A DNA stretch of 64,000 nt from Microbulbifer elongatus (GTDB taxonomy: Bacteria > Pseudomonadota > Gammaproteobacteria > Pseudomonadales > Cellvibrionaceae): NCBI RefSeq assembly GCF_021165935.1, contig NZ_CP088953.1:434001-498000 (forward strand), written 5' to 3'. How positions within the stretch are numbered: the stretch's first letter is position 1; each line of letters opens with the position of its first letter. Position numbers and translations under genes: made by a program. The notes beneath the pieces are model-generated. The model was not told the origin of the DNA and made no database searches. It saw only the letters and a program-made list of their open reading frames with translations. Positions 27,601 to 35,580 of this stretch are shown here, one piece after another.

Positions 27601-28146
27601 ATCATTGGTAAACCACCAATCGCAATTCCGGGTGCCGCCCACACCACCCAGGGCCTCCTTGCCGTGACTCTGGGCCAGAGGAAACTCCAGGCCAGAATTC
27701 ACCAGCGCGGTGGTTTTACCGGAGCCCGGGGGGCCGATGATGATGTACCAGGGCAATTGATACAGGGAGACCTGCCCCTGGGCGGAGCGGAATCTCGCCT
27801 TGCGCAGCACCTGCATGGCATCGCGGAACCGTTCCGAGAGTGCCTGCAGCTCCTCCTGACTACGCTCCTGATCCGGATCCGCAGGCGCCTCGTCCTGCGA
27901 CGCTTCGATACCCTCGATCAGCGCCTGGTTCTGACGTCGCTCCACCAGCCACTGAGCCAGATTCCATACGATCCAGAGCGTGAACATAACGACGATAATG
28001 GCAATGCGCACACCTTTCGACAGGGTTGCGTTTTCACTGCCGAACTTGATGTATTCCGCACCAAACCAGATCAATAGAGACAGTGCGACAAGGCCGATCA
28101 GGCCGAGCACCCATTTATTGGCAAAAAAATTGGCCAGACGTTTCAT
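24604..28146 (-). CDS. tssM: TssM (IcmF), inner-membrane core of the T6SS trans-envelope complex
   Basis: The 1180-residue protein has two N-terminal membrane spans (about 13-29 and 47-64), a cytoplasmic NTPase-like domain with Walker A GPPGSGKT (138-145), and a third span near 445-465. A large periplasmic region follows that in the family contacts TssJ. Length and topology match IcmF/VasK. The Walker A motif is intact, so this TssM may bind nucleotide. It sits between tssL and tagF with short spacings (18 and 15 bp). Confidence 0.95.
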   Translation of the reverse strand: MKRLANFFANKWVLGLIGLVALSLLIWFGAEYIKFGSENATLSKGVRIAIIVVMFTLWIVWNLAQWLVERRQNQALIEGIEASQDEAPADPDQERSQEELQALSERFRDAMQVLRKARFRSAQGQVSLYQLPWYIIIGPPGSGKTTALVNSGLEFPLAQSHGKEALGGVGGTRNCDWWFTNDAVLIDTAGRYTTQDSHRVYDNSAWQAFLNLLQKYRRRRPINGVLVAISLQDLMVQTAEQRTHQAKTIRARVNELQQQLGVRFPIYLTFTKCDLVAGFSEFFDNLSQAEREQVWGISFPEEGRVGDGAPLDEFAGEFRALIGRLNQRVLWRVNQERNIEKRALLQGFPARMESLQSLLSEFVRQAFSPNRYDTVPLVRGIYFTSGTQEGSPIDRMMATVSADFGLERDVGHKHQGQGKSYFLHRLLKDVVFPEAELVGVNRKFERATRWFRGAVYAASAAVFVGALFLWTGSVAQNKLYMNEVRDHIRSFEALQAETRGRRLTPTEALDQLEHLHTASRVYQKEEHPWLNNLGLYDDRVDRAADLLYQQQLDTLFLPALQTAIERDLSRMDSADPALVSTLKTYLMFFEKDKRDIETLKAYFSADWSKRLSGEAARQEQLLAHLERLFFRPLPEGRAPNERVVASARQQLRRIPVPQRLYGQLQRSDLGQARIDLYGEVGGDTRQLFGVDPADPRFQIPYLYTKAGYKDVDFSADSPLLQKLAEERWIYGNDLDGEDFSEEDRQQLGEDVKRIYLAEYQQRWQQFLTGFSLTGFNSTSQAFDVLSKLADPVYSPLLAVSEITADNTRLTLRPELPVDANGVPLPVSSTTRRLGGAAVSGAANAIAEQYQPTVVDIRFEELHRLTRSEKGRPARVQEYLAAIGKVQEYLAEIDGGVDAGEVAFNKAKARFSGASDAIKQLRIKATNAPAPFDRWLTQVADNTWALVMAKAKGHVDRAWREQVYSVYSRSLANRFPLQSRSEQEVPVLLFNEYFKPGGIEQQFVQQYLKPFVDTRNWKARALEGRTLGISSSSLTQLKRAEIIRKTLFAQGEQAGYGFRIEPTKLDSGVRLFALELGDQRVPYSHGPRTSRNLDWRGGESNRVRIIFEDLNQTIHRQHFEGDWAWYRLLGNSEMTRGRSSNEYLLTFSEEGRSAQFRVRSSSAYNPFDKNLLAAYRCPQVL

Positions 28147-28164
28147 GGTAATTTCCAGCGTTCC

Positions 28165-29019
28165 TTATTTCTGCTCAATCGACGGCGATACGGCGGTGTC
28201 CGCAGTCAGCGCCTGTATTTCCACAGCCACCGGGGTTGCGCTCTGGTACAGCCACCAGCGATAGCCACTGAAGGTGACTGCGAGCACACCAAGTACCACA
28301 CTGGCAATCACCCACAGCGGAATGTACTGGATCAGTCGTGTCTTACGCTCGACACATCCTCGCCAGCGAGGAGAAAGGTCCCGTTCCATGGGCGGGCGGT
28401 GAGTCTCAATCGTGCGATACAGGTTGTCGCGAATCTGATCGAGTTGTTCGTATCCACGGGGAGCAAGCCGGTATTTCCCCTGAAAACCAAGGCTCAGACA
28501 GAGATAGAACAATTCCAGTAACTCGATGTGCGACCCCGGTGTCTCCAATGTTCGCTGCAGGATCAGAAAACATTTCTCACCGCCAAACGTCTCTTTGTGG
28601 AACAGACTGAGTAGCGAGTGCTGACTCCAGCCACTGGCGGTGCCCCAGGGTGTTGTCAACACGACTTCGTCCACTACGGTACACAACAGATAGCGCGCGG
28701 TGAGTACTGTCTCCTGCGGCAGGGAAAGCTGCTTTGCCTCACGCTCAAACGACTGAATCTCACGTGTCAGGCGTTTGTGCAGGTCCGGTACATTGTTGTG
28801 GCTCATGGTGGTACGCGGTTTGATGATCGCACCGAGCAGTTTGGACGCTGCGGAAATCAGCGGATTGAGACTGTTGCGAATTCGCAGATCCGCTGCCGCC
28901 TCTGCTGCGGAGAAGTCCTGCGCACGGGGACGCGCACCAGTGGGCGCGGCTGCACCGGGCGTGGGGACCATTACCGTACGATCGGCGGCACCGGGTGTTG
29001 AATAGGCGTCGTTACTCAT
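28165..29019 (-). CDS. tssL: TssL (DotU/IcmH), inner-membrane T6SS protein
   Basis: The 284-residue protein has a cytoplasmic helical domain (with SFEREAKQLSLP, then ARYLLCTVVDEVVL and WSQHSLLSLFHKETFGGEKCF, all family-typical). One C-terminal membrane span at about 235-257 anchors it in the inner membrane, leaving a short periplasmic tail. There is no OmpA-like peptidoglycan-binding extension, so anchoring to the wall would need another protein. One base separates it from tssK. Confidence 0.95.
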   Translation of the reverse strand: MSNDAYSTPGAADRTVMVPTPGAAAPTGARPRAQDFSAAEAAADLRIRNSLNPLISAASKLLGAIIKPRTTMSHNNVPDLHKRLTREIQSFEREAKQLSLPQETVLTARYLLCTVVDEVVLTTPWGTASGWSQHSLLSLFHKETFGGEKCFLILQRTLETPGSHIELLELFYLCLSLGFQGKYRLAPRGYEQLDQIRDNLYRTIETHRPPMERDLSPRWRGCVERKTRLIQYIPLWVIASVVLGVLAVTFSGYRWWLYQSATPVAVEIQALTADTAVSPSIEQK

Positions 29020-29020
29020 A

Positions 29021-30358
29021 TCAGTTATTCCTGATGGCCCAGAGTTCCATGGTCATGCCTGGGAACTCGGCCCCCAGGTGTACGGCAAAACCGCCAGAGC
29101 GCTGCATTGCCTGCCAGAGCTCACCGGTACGTTCCAGTTCGAAATAGGTAAATCCGGCGTGGTACGGAATCTGTCGCGGCGCCACAGGAAGTGCGCGCAC
29201 AGTAAGCCCTGGCAGCTGTGCTGAGATCAGTTCGCGAATGGCCTCCACGGGAGCGACCTTGGCCTGCCCGGGGAAGCGGCTGCGTAAAAGATCCCCGGGC
29301 ATATCTGCCTTCGCCGCGAGAATAAAGCTTGCCGTCTTCACCAGAGATGGATCGGTTATTGGCGCCACGTAAATACCGAACTTGCGCTGCACCAGATCCA
29401 TGGGGATGGCGGTTTGCTCCAGTACGGTGGAGAGGGACTGACGCAAGGCAGAAAAAAGACCGGTATAACTCTGCTGCAGATTGTCGTGCAGATAGCGGGG
29501 AATTTCCGGCGGACGTTTATTCCCAGCGGTGAAGGTGGAAAGCTCGCCGGCCAGCTGTAATAACTCCAAAAACAATGTGTGTGGGTGCAGGCGCGGCTGC
29601 CCGGTAATCTGCTTTAACAACGGCTCAAAGCGGTTGATCACCTGCAGCAGCAGGTAGTCAGCGATTTCGGCAGACCCACTGCGCCCACTGTCGCTCAGGC
29701 GATGCCCCAGGGCGCTTCCCCGATGGTCCAGCAGGCCTTTTACTTCTTCGATATACGCTTTGATCACCGGAGATGCGTCGGCATTCAACAGCGGTGGGAT
29801 ATATTCTGCATCAAGCTCTACCGGCTTTTCCGGCTGGCGCTCGCGAATGCGCGCAATACCAATCGCCGCATAGCCACTCAGATCTTCACTGCCGAGCTTG
29901 AGACAGGTACGCAGCTTACCCACCTGAATACGAGCAGCCTCACCGGACGTAGAGGCGCTGTTACGTGCATCAAAGTTACAGGCCTGATAGCGGGCTTGAG
30001 GAAAATCCTCCTGATCTCTCACAGACTCCTGGCTGCCCGGCCGCTTCATTGGAATACACAGGTAAACCACCTCATCCCGTGTGTTCACCGGAACATCCAG
30101 CACATCGGGCAGATGCTCATTCTCTGGCGCCAGCATTGGTGTACCGTCCGGGAATATGGCGCTGACACGGGACAGTGACAGTTTGCCCATCGCCATGGGC
30201 TCGCTATCGATCGCCACTTCAATCAGTCCCCAGGTATAAGGGCCCAGGGCACTGGTGCGCGCTTCCAGCATCTGTTCCAGATAGCGGTCCTGTTGCTGGA
30301 AGTGCTGGGGACGCAGAAACATCCCCTCGCTCCAGATCACCTTATTATTCGCCGACAT
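29021..30358 (-). CDS. tssK: TssK, adaptor linking baseplate to membrane complex
   Basis: The 445-residue product matches the usual length. The start at 30358 (MSANNKVIWSEGMFLRPQHF) has an AGGG site and gives the highly conserved N-terminus; a longer frame from 30406 adds 16 residues that do not resemble the family. The shoulder domain and the C-terminal head (AGFTYFELERTGELWQAM) are visible. It lies between tssJ and tssL, the usual order. Confidence 0.95.
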   Translation of the reverse strand: MSANNKVIWSEGMFLRPQHFQQQDRYLEQMLEARTSALGPYTWGLIEVAIDSEPMAMGKLSLSRVSAIFPDGTPMLAPENEHLPDVLDVPVNTRDEVVYLCIPMKRPGSQESVRDQEDFPQARYQACNFDARNSASTSGEAARIQVGKLRTCLKLGSEDLSGYAAIGIARIRERQPEKPVELDAEYIPPLLNADASPVIKAYIEEVKGLLDHRGSALGHRLSDSGRSGSAEIADYLLLQVINRFEPLLKQITGQPRLHPHTLFLELLQLAGELSTFTAGNKRPPEIPRYLHDNLQQSYTGLFSALRQSLSTVLEQTAIPMDLVQRKFGIYVAPITDPSLVKTASFILAAKADMPGDLLRSRFPGQAKVAPVEAIRELISAQLPGLTVRALPVAPRQIPYHAGFTYFELERTGELWQAMQRSGGFAVHLGAEFPGMTMELWAIRNN

Positions 30359-30414
30359 ACATTTTCCCTGTTGCGGCGCGAAGCGCGTGCCTCGCGATAT
30401 GATCAATTAAAAAA

Positions 30415-31005
30415 TCAGCGTTTGCCTGACTGCTGTAATTTCCGCAGTTTCTCGTACTCCGCGCTGGAGATGGTTACGGTCTTGTCTTTATCCGCACCGT
30501 TGGCAGCGGCACGCTGACGCATATTCAATGCTTCCGTTGATGCGATGCGCGTACCGGCCAGGGTTATCGCATAATCATTTTTGCGGTGATCGGTAATCGG
30601 CAACAGCATCAGTGCATCGGCACGCTGGTATTGCACAAACTCGGCAAGCAGACCCACGTACTTGACGTCGGGCGTGAGCGGCAGTTCCTCAATTCGCTGT
30701 TCACCGGGTGCGAACTCTTTGAGAATGACGGTATCAATCAGGTCCTTGCCAAGACGGGACTCCGCGTTCTCATACAGGTTCAGAAATTCCTCTCGGGAGA
30801 ACTGTCGATCATCCGCGAGCATAAACACACGCACCACCACCGGCGACGCGCGACCATCGCTATCCGGATTGACGTCCGACTGCACATCCAGATTCAACGC
30901 GACGCTGGTATCGAAGTTCAGGGTACGGCGAGTGGTTTGACAGGCGGACACTGCTATTGCAAGCAGAACCACCAGCAAAAAATGTACGATTTTCTGGGCT
31001 TTCAC
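30415..31005 (-). CDS. tssJ: TssJ, outer-membrane T6SS lipoprotein
   Basis: The 196-residue precursor has a lipoprotein signal peptide with a lipobox ending AVSAC, so Cys22 would be lipidated. The mature part has TssJ features, including VVRVFMLADDRQFSREEFLNL-type sequence. It would contact the periplasmic end of TssM. The C-terminal 35 residues are charged and probably flexible. It starts 88 bp after tagH. Confidence 0.93.
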   Translation of the reverse strand: MKAQKIVHFLLVVLLAIAVSACQTTRRTLNFDTSVALNLDVQSDVNPDSDGRASPVVVRVFMLADDRQFSREEFLNLYENAESRLGKDLIDTVILKEFAPGEQRIEELPLTPDVKYVGLLAEFVQYQRADALMLLPITDHRKNDYAITLAGTRIASTEALNMRQRAAANGADKDKTVTISSAEYEKLRKLQQSGKR

Positions 31006-31093
31006 GGCTTACTCCGTTATTTTTTGCGAACATTTCCCGGGAGCACTGGCTTCCCGGCCTATATCGACTAGAGATACCTCAGTTGAAACACGG

Positions 31094-32887
31094 TTATTTA
31101 TTGAGATTGCGCGCATTCTTCAGCTCGGAGAGCTGGCTCTCATAAGTCGTCGCGAATTCCTCGCCGAACAAACGTCGGTAACAGTTCTCCGGGTCACCGA
31201 CCAGCTGACGATATGCGTCGACATAATTTTCCCAATTACGGGCGCTTTTACTGGAAAAAACCCCACTCTGTTTGCCACCCCGGCGCTCGATATTTTCCGG
31301 GCTGAAGTATTTCAACATGGCCTCATAACCTGCGCGCATTCCCGACAGAACCGCCACCTGATGATCGGACAGGTCGTCAAAACTATCGCGCACGGCCTCT
31401 ACCGGGGTCATAAAGGCACCGGTGCCTGCGAACATGGCTCCCAGCGCGTCTTTTGCGGTGGCACTGAATTTGAGTGGATTATTGGCTTCGGTCTGAATCA
31501 TGGTGCGCTGTACGCGCAGTTCATTCTTGATACTGGTGCGGGCACGTAGCAGATCGATAAGCCGCGCCACGGACTCCTCGACAATCGCCGCCGCCTGCGT
31601 ATCCAGTTGCGCCAGCTGCTCCCCCTGTAACTGAAGCCCCAGTTGCTGGGCCATGGATGAGGCCGTCGTCGATGGTGTCGACTGAACCTGCGGCGCAGGC
31701 GGAGCGAGAGTCTCACCAGCCGGGGGGGTGGCGGGAGCGACCGCCGGCTGACTGAATTGCTGAGAGGCCTGGGCGAATCCGTGGGTCGGCGGCACTGGCG
31801 TAGCGCCAGCCACCTCCAACCCCGGGAAAGTGGGCGGTGCATGCTGCGGTTCGGCCGGCGCATCAGGTACCGGGGCGGCGTCCAGACCACCGAAACCAGG
31901 AGCGCCGCTTACCTGATCTCCGGCTACTTCCGAGAAGGATTCGGCAAAGGGGTTGTCCACAGGGGGCTGAGCCGGCGGCATGGGGGCCTGCGGCGCGCTT
32001 TCTGACACCGGCTGTGGCACCGGCTGCGGGGGCTGCCGCTCCTGTGAAGGCGGTGGCTGAGGGGCTTCCACGGGCTGCTGCTGTGCGCGGAACTGCATGG
32101 CATGATTGTGTGCAGGGGCATGGTCCTGTTCGCTGCCGTCTTTCCACCAGGCGTCGTCGTCGCCCCACTGACTGGCTGGCGCCGGACTCGGCGCAGCCGC
32201 AAAGTCACTCAACGGGTCAAACCCACTGTTGCTGATACCGCTCACCAACCCATCCGGAGCGCCGCTATTGCTGCGGTTCAGCACTTGCAGCGGATCGGTC
32301 GGTGTACTCTGCCCGAGAAGGCTATCAAACCCATCTCCAGCAAGCCCGCTGGCCGGTGCATCGGTGCCACCGCCTGCCAGGTACCCCCATTCACCGCTCT
32401 GATTATTCTGCGCGCTGGTGCCGGGCTCCAGCCAGCTATCCAGCTCCTCGGCTTCCTTGTTACTTTGCATTTTTGCCGCAGCCGCGGGACTGAACGTGGT
32501 GCGATCCGCGTTATCGAGGAAATCCGCATCACCCAGTCCTTTGGGCAGATTGCTGTCTGCCTTGGGTTGCCGTACCGACACTTTAAGCTGGTAATCACCC
32601 AGACTGATCACATCGCCGTCCGCCAGTGGAATACGCTTTCCCTTGCCAAGCGGATCCGCAGATTGATTGTGGTAGGTGCCATTGGTGCTCTGATCCACCA
32701 GGAAATAGCGGTTGTCTGCAAACTGAATCTCACCGTGCCGGGAGGAAACAACACGCTGCGGATCGGGCAGTACCCAATCATTGCTGTCCGCACGGCCGAA
32801 ACTTCCCCCCTCCCGGGTGAACAATTTGGTGTGCTTGAGCATGTTGGCCCCTTCGGGGTCGGCGACAACAGAAAGCAAAAGATCCAT
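31094..32887 (-). CDS. tagH: TagH, FHA-domain T6SS scaffold
   Basis: An N-terminal FHA domain (GGSFGRADSNDWVLPDP, SSRHGEIQF, DQSTNGTYHN) would bind phosphothreonine, matching the kinase and phosphatase of this locus. A Pro/Gln/Ala-rich linker of roughly 300 residues follows. The C-terminal 180 residues form the TagH/ImpI-specific domain (KFSATAKDALGAMF, ENYVDAYRQLVGDPE, RRLFGEEFATTYE). The start at 32887 gives 597 residues beginning MDLLLSVVADPEG, which fits the FHA fold. A longer frame from 33070 would overlap the upstream gene and add 61 unrelated residues. Confidence 0.9.
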   Translation of the reverse strand: MDLLLSVVADPEGANMLKHTKLFTREGGSFGRADSNDWVLPDPQRVVSSRHGEIQFADNRYFLVDQSTNGTYHNQSADPLGKGKRIPLADGDVISLGDYQLKVSVRQPKADSNLPKGLGDADFLDNADRTTFSPAAAAKMQSNKEAEELDSWLEPGTSAQNNQSGEWGYLAGGGTDAPASGLAGDGFDSLLGQSTPTDPLQVLNRSNSGAPDGLVSGISNSGFDPLSDFAAAPSPAPASQWGDDDAWWKDGSEQDHAPAHNHAMQFRAQQQPVEAPQPPPSQERQPPQPVPQPVSESAPQAPMPPAQPPVDNPFAESFSEVAGDQVSGAPGFGGLDAAPVPDAPAEPQHAPPTFPGLEVAGATPVPPTHGFAQASQQFSQPAVAPATPPAGETLAPPAPQVQSTPSTTASSMAQQLGLQLQGEQLAQLDTQAAAIVEESVARLIDLLRARTSIKNELRVQRTMIQTEANNPLKFSATAKDALGAMFAGTGAFMTPVEAVRDSFDDLSDHQVAVLSGMRAGYEAMLKYFSPENIERRGGKQSGVFSSKSARNWENYVDAYRQLVGDPENCYRRLFGEEFATTYESQLSELKNARNLNK

Positions 32888-33002
32888 GACGTTCAGGCTC
32901 GCACGTTGGTTGACCACGGCTGTTGGCAATGCCGCGGTACATGAGGGTGGGGAATACCGGCGGAAAGGTGCGCGGCAAAATTGGCACCGGACGGACGCAG
33001 CA

Positions 33003-34535
33003 TCATTGCCAGGCGCCTCGCAGAGTGGTACCCGCCAGTGACTGCAGTCGCGGTAAAACGATCTCGTCACGCCCCTGTACGGAGCGCAGGGCGCTCAACC
33101 CGGCCGCATTGAAACGCGCGGCGGCTCTGTCGGTCATCCAGGCTTCAGCACAGGGAGTGAGCCATTCACCGTGCGGTAACTTGCGCAGATGCACCGGTAA
33201 TCCCGTGTACTGGTCAGCGGGCACTACGGTGGGTACGCCCTGCGCCGAAAATGCAGAACAGATCGATAGCGCCAGCAAGTAGGCACTGTTACCCCACAGG
33301 TAATACCGGTGACCAAGCTCTGGACTCAGCTCTTCGAATGCAAAGGTCTCCGTACGGGAAGCGTCGGCACCAAACGGCATACGTAGCAAAAAGCGCGGTG
33401 CGGCCAGCGCCACATGCTCACAGGCAGGATAGGCCCGCAGTGCCCGCCAACCCTCGGAAAATGCTTCCGACAGAGGGTAACACCAGTCATCGGGATCCAT
33501 GGATCCGGCCATACTCGGGCAGCCTGCCAGCCGGCAATCTCCGCCGAGTATCAGCGTACTTCCCGCGGCCTCGGCAATGGTTGCCAGGTCGATCAGCATG
33601 TGCAGATCGCGCTCTTCGTCAGAAACGAAATAATCCCCCAGAATCAGGTCGTAGGGCTTGCTTCCGGCGGTGGTGTAGCGCTCGACGAGACACTTGAACA
33701 GGCCTGAGCACTCGAGATCGTCCTCGGCTTGGGCAAAGTCCGCGAGCACTTCTTCCTTGCTGATATCGAGCAGGTGAATTTCCAGCCCCGGATGATCCTC
33801 CAACCGCCGCAGCAACATATGCAGGCTGCGCCAGCTGGCTTCCAGTTGGCGAAAATCACTGTGATGCATGATTTTGCGCATGGCCTCCGAGGCGGCCTCT
33901 GTCACCGCATCCAGGTACGCCGCCTGATTGGCATCGGGCTTTTTCTGCAGGTAGGGCGCTACAATATCTTTGATCAACAGGTCGATCTGCCCTGTCGCCG
34001 AGCTGCGCGTATGCTCCTGATACAGGGACTGGTAGTGCTCTCCGGAAAGTATCCGGTCGAGCATGGATTGCGCACCATCGGCACCATCCATTCGGGGCGC
34101 TGTGGGCGCAGTGATATCAGAAGGTAATAACTCGGGTCGCCATTGACGAATTTCCTCCGCTGCGTCGGCGAAACCATTGCTACTCAACAGCTGCTTCTCC
34201 AGCTCAATAAATTTCTTGAACAGGGGTACCCGTTGATAGAGGTAATCCGGATGAAGGTCATCAAACTCCAGCAGCTGCAACGGTTCATCCATTCCCGGGA
34301 TATTCAGCCGAATCTGAAGCCGCTCAAACAGTTGCTCAAAGTTGTCCTTACCCAGACGATAAGCCTGCCGCTGTGCCAGAGTCTCTGGTTCACACAATGC
34401 GCGACTGGCTCGGCCACTGAAATCACCGACAATTGCCACCCGGAAATTGGCACCATGGTACCGAGTGTCGCTCCCTCCGGATTCTTCCCCGGCAGAAAAT
34501 ATGGCAGCGCCAGTCTGCATGCTCGCTCGACTCAT
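33003..34535 (-). CDS. TssB-TssC fusion-like sheath-domain protein lacking the TssC C-terminal arm
   Basis: The 510-residue protein has a TssB-like part at about 30-120 (FRVAIVGDFSGRA, GKDNFEQLFERLQIRLNI). This aligns by eye with the TssB segments at 20755-21273. A TssC-like part follows from about 170 (RQLEASWRSLHMLL, KPYDLILGDYFVS, PRFLLRMPFG, YLWGNSAYLLA). It ends at GTTLRGAWQ, about 110 residues before the point where TssC ends. It therefore lacks the region that in TssC holds YLKVMARDKVG and the final interlocking strands. It probably cannot polymerise as a normal sheath and may act as a cap, adaptor or regulator. Its start overlaps the upstream RAYT-like stop (ATGA). Confidence 0.82.
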   Translation of the reverse strand: MSRASMQTGAAIFSAGEESGGSDTRYHGANFRVAIVGDFSGRASRALCEPETLAQRQAYRLGKDNFEQLFERLQIRLNIPGMDEPLQLLEFDDLHPDYLYQRVPLFKKFIELEKQLLSSNGFADAAEEIRQWRPELLPSDITAPTAPRMDGADGAQSMLDRILSGEHYQSLYQEHTRSSATGQIDLLIKDIVAPYLQKKPDANQAAYLDAVTEAASEAMRKIMHHSDFRQLEASWRSLHMLLRRLEDHPGLEIHLLDISKEEVLADFAQAEDDLECSGLFKCLVERYTTAGSKPYDLILGDYFVSDEERDLHMLIDLATIAEAAGSTLILGGDCRLAGCPSMAGSMDPDDWCYPLSEAFSEGWRALRAYPACEHVALAAPRFLLRMPFGADASRTETFAFEELSPELGHRYYLWGNSAYLLALSICSAFSAQGVPTVVPADQYTGLPVHLRKLPHGEWLTPCAEAWMTDRAAARFNAAGLSALRSVQGRDEIVLPRLQSLAGTTLRGAWQ

Positions 34536-35359
34536 AATCCCGTCTCCAGGGTGGTGGTATTGTTATCCGGTGCGCGCTCCTCGGAAGCATCACAGAGGGT
34601 TTTGACCGCTTGATGACCGGCGGGCAACTTGTCCTCTTTACTGGTCGAGGCTTTGGTCGCAGTTTTTTTGGTCGCGGATTTACGTGGACGTCCACGTTTT
34701 AACGGCCGCACTCGCTGATTGGAAATCTGTTCGATTTTGTCCTTAAACACATCCCCGCCCAGAATCTGTCCGAGCTTGATGGTTTCGGCGATATATTCAA
34801 GCAGACGCCGGTCAAAGCGATAGCGGAAGAGCTCTCGATAGGCATCCGCGCGAGCCGCAGCACTATCACCCAACGCCATATACAGACGATGATCCTTGAT
34901 CACCGTGCTGGCCTCGAGATTTGCGTGATGGCGGAAACTGGACCAGGCGTAGTCACTCATGGAGTCTGCCAACCCGAGGTAGATCGGTCGCGACTCGACA
35001 TAGCGATAGCAGGTCAGCAGATATGCATCCGAATCGATTAGGCTGGACTTGTAGCGGCCGGCCCACAAGGTGCCGGAGCGACGGTACCGGTGATTGACGA
35101 ACTGAACGTAGCGACGCCCCAGGGACTGCATCATCGATGGAATGCCATCCGGCACTTTTGGCGTCGCAATGATCTGAATCATATTGGGCAGTAACACATA
35201 CGCGTGCACATCCACCCGATACTGATCCGCCGCATTGCGCAGGCTGTCCAGATAAAACTGGTAGTCTTCCTCATCAAAAAAGCACGGCAGGTTATTGTGC
35301 CCTACCTGCACAATATGCTGCGGAATGTCGATCAGATTAAGTCTCGGAAGACGGGGCAT
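34532..35359 (-). CDS. RAYT/IS200-like (Y1 transposase fold) protein with a destroyed HUH motif, embedded in the T6SS operon
   Basis: The 275-residue protein aligns with the REP-associated tyrosine transposase family: PRLPRLNLIDIPQHIVQ, then FFDEEDYQFYLDSL, SLGRRYVQFVNHRYRRSGTLW, and DSDAYLLTCYRYV. The family's metal-binding HxH in NHVHLL is here Met60-Ile61-Gln62, so both histidines are gone. The usual QRGNNR reads QVGHNN (18-23), and NPVRAG after the catalytic tyrosine reads RPIYLG. Tyr120 remains. The C-terminus carries an AT-hook-like KRGRPRK (221-227) and an extended Lys/Thr/Ser tail. Single-strand cleavage is therefore unlikely, but DNA binding is plausible. The gene heads the tss operon and overlaps the next gene by four bases, so it is probably a domesticated DNA-binding protein. 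Confidence 0.8.
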   Translation of the reverse strand: MPRLPRLNLIDIPQHIVQVGHNNLPCFFDEEDYQFYLDSLRNAADQYRVDVHAYVLLPNMIQIIATPKVPDGIPSMMQSLGRRYVQFVNHRYRRSGTLWAGRYKSSLIDSDAYLLTCYRYVESRPIYLGLADSMSDYAWSSFRHHANLEASTVIKDHRLYMALGDSAAARADAYRELFRYRFDRRLLEYIAETIKLGQILGGDVFKDKIEQISNQRVRPLKRGRPRKSATKKTATKASTSKEDKLPAGHQAVKTLCDASEERAPDNNTTTLETGL

Positions 35360-35580
35360 CGTGCCAAAAAATCCTTTTTAATTTGCACAGCCGTACCAAC
35401 TGCGCACCCACTAAGCGGAAGGGGTTGGCATTATGGCAAATGATTGAAAAAAAATTCAAACCTGATGCACAAGCACGTTAACATTGCCCCGCTAAAACGG
35501 AGGAAAGTCATGGAGAGGAAACCGCTGCATGGGTTTCAGTTCCGCTACTTTCAGGAATTTGTCATGGAGCTGCGACTGAC
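35360..35580. promoter_or_regulatory. Divergent control region between the tss operon and the PP2C gene
   Basis: This gap must hold the leftward tss promoter and the rightward phosphatase promoter. A strong Shine-Dalgarno (CGGAGGAAAG, about 35498-35507) precedes an ATG at 35510. That ATG opens a frame of about 93 codons overlapping the start of the phosphatase gene in another frame, possibly a leader. No promoter boxes could be assigned firmly. Confidence 0.4.

Noticed and set aside
31094..33070. Long start of tagH at 33070
   Set aside because: It would add 61 residues unrelated to FHA proteins and overlap the upstream gene; the ATG at 32887 begins right before the FHA fold.
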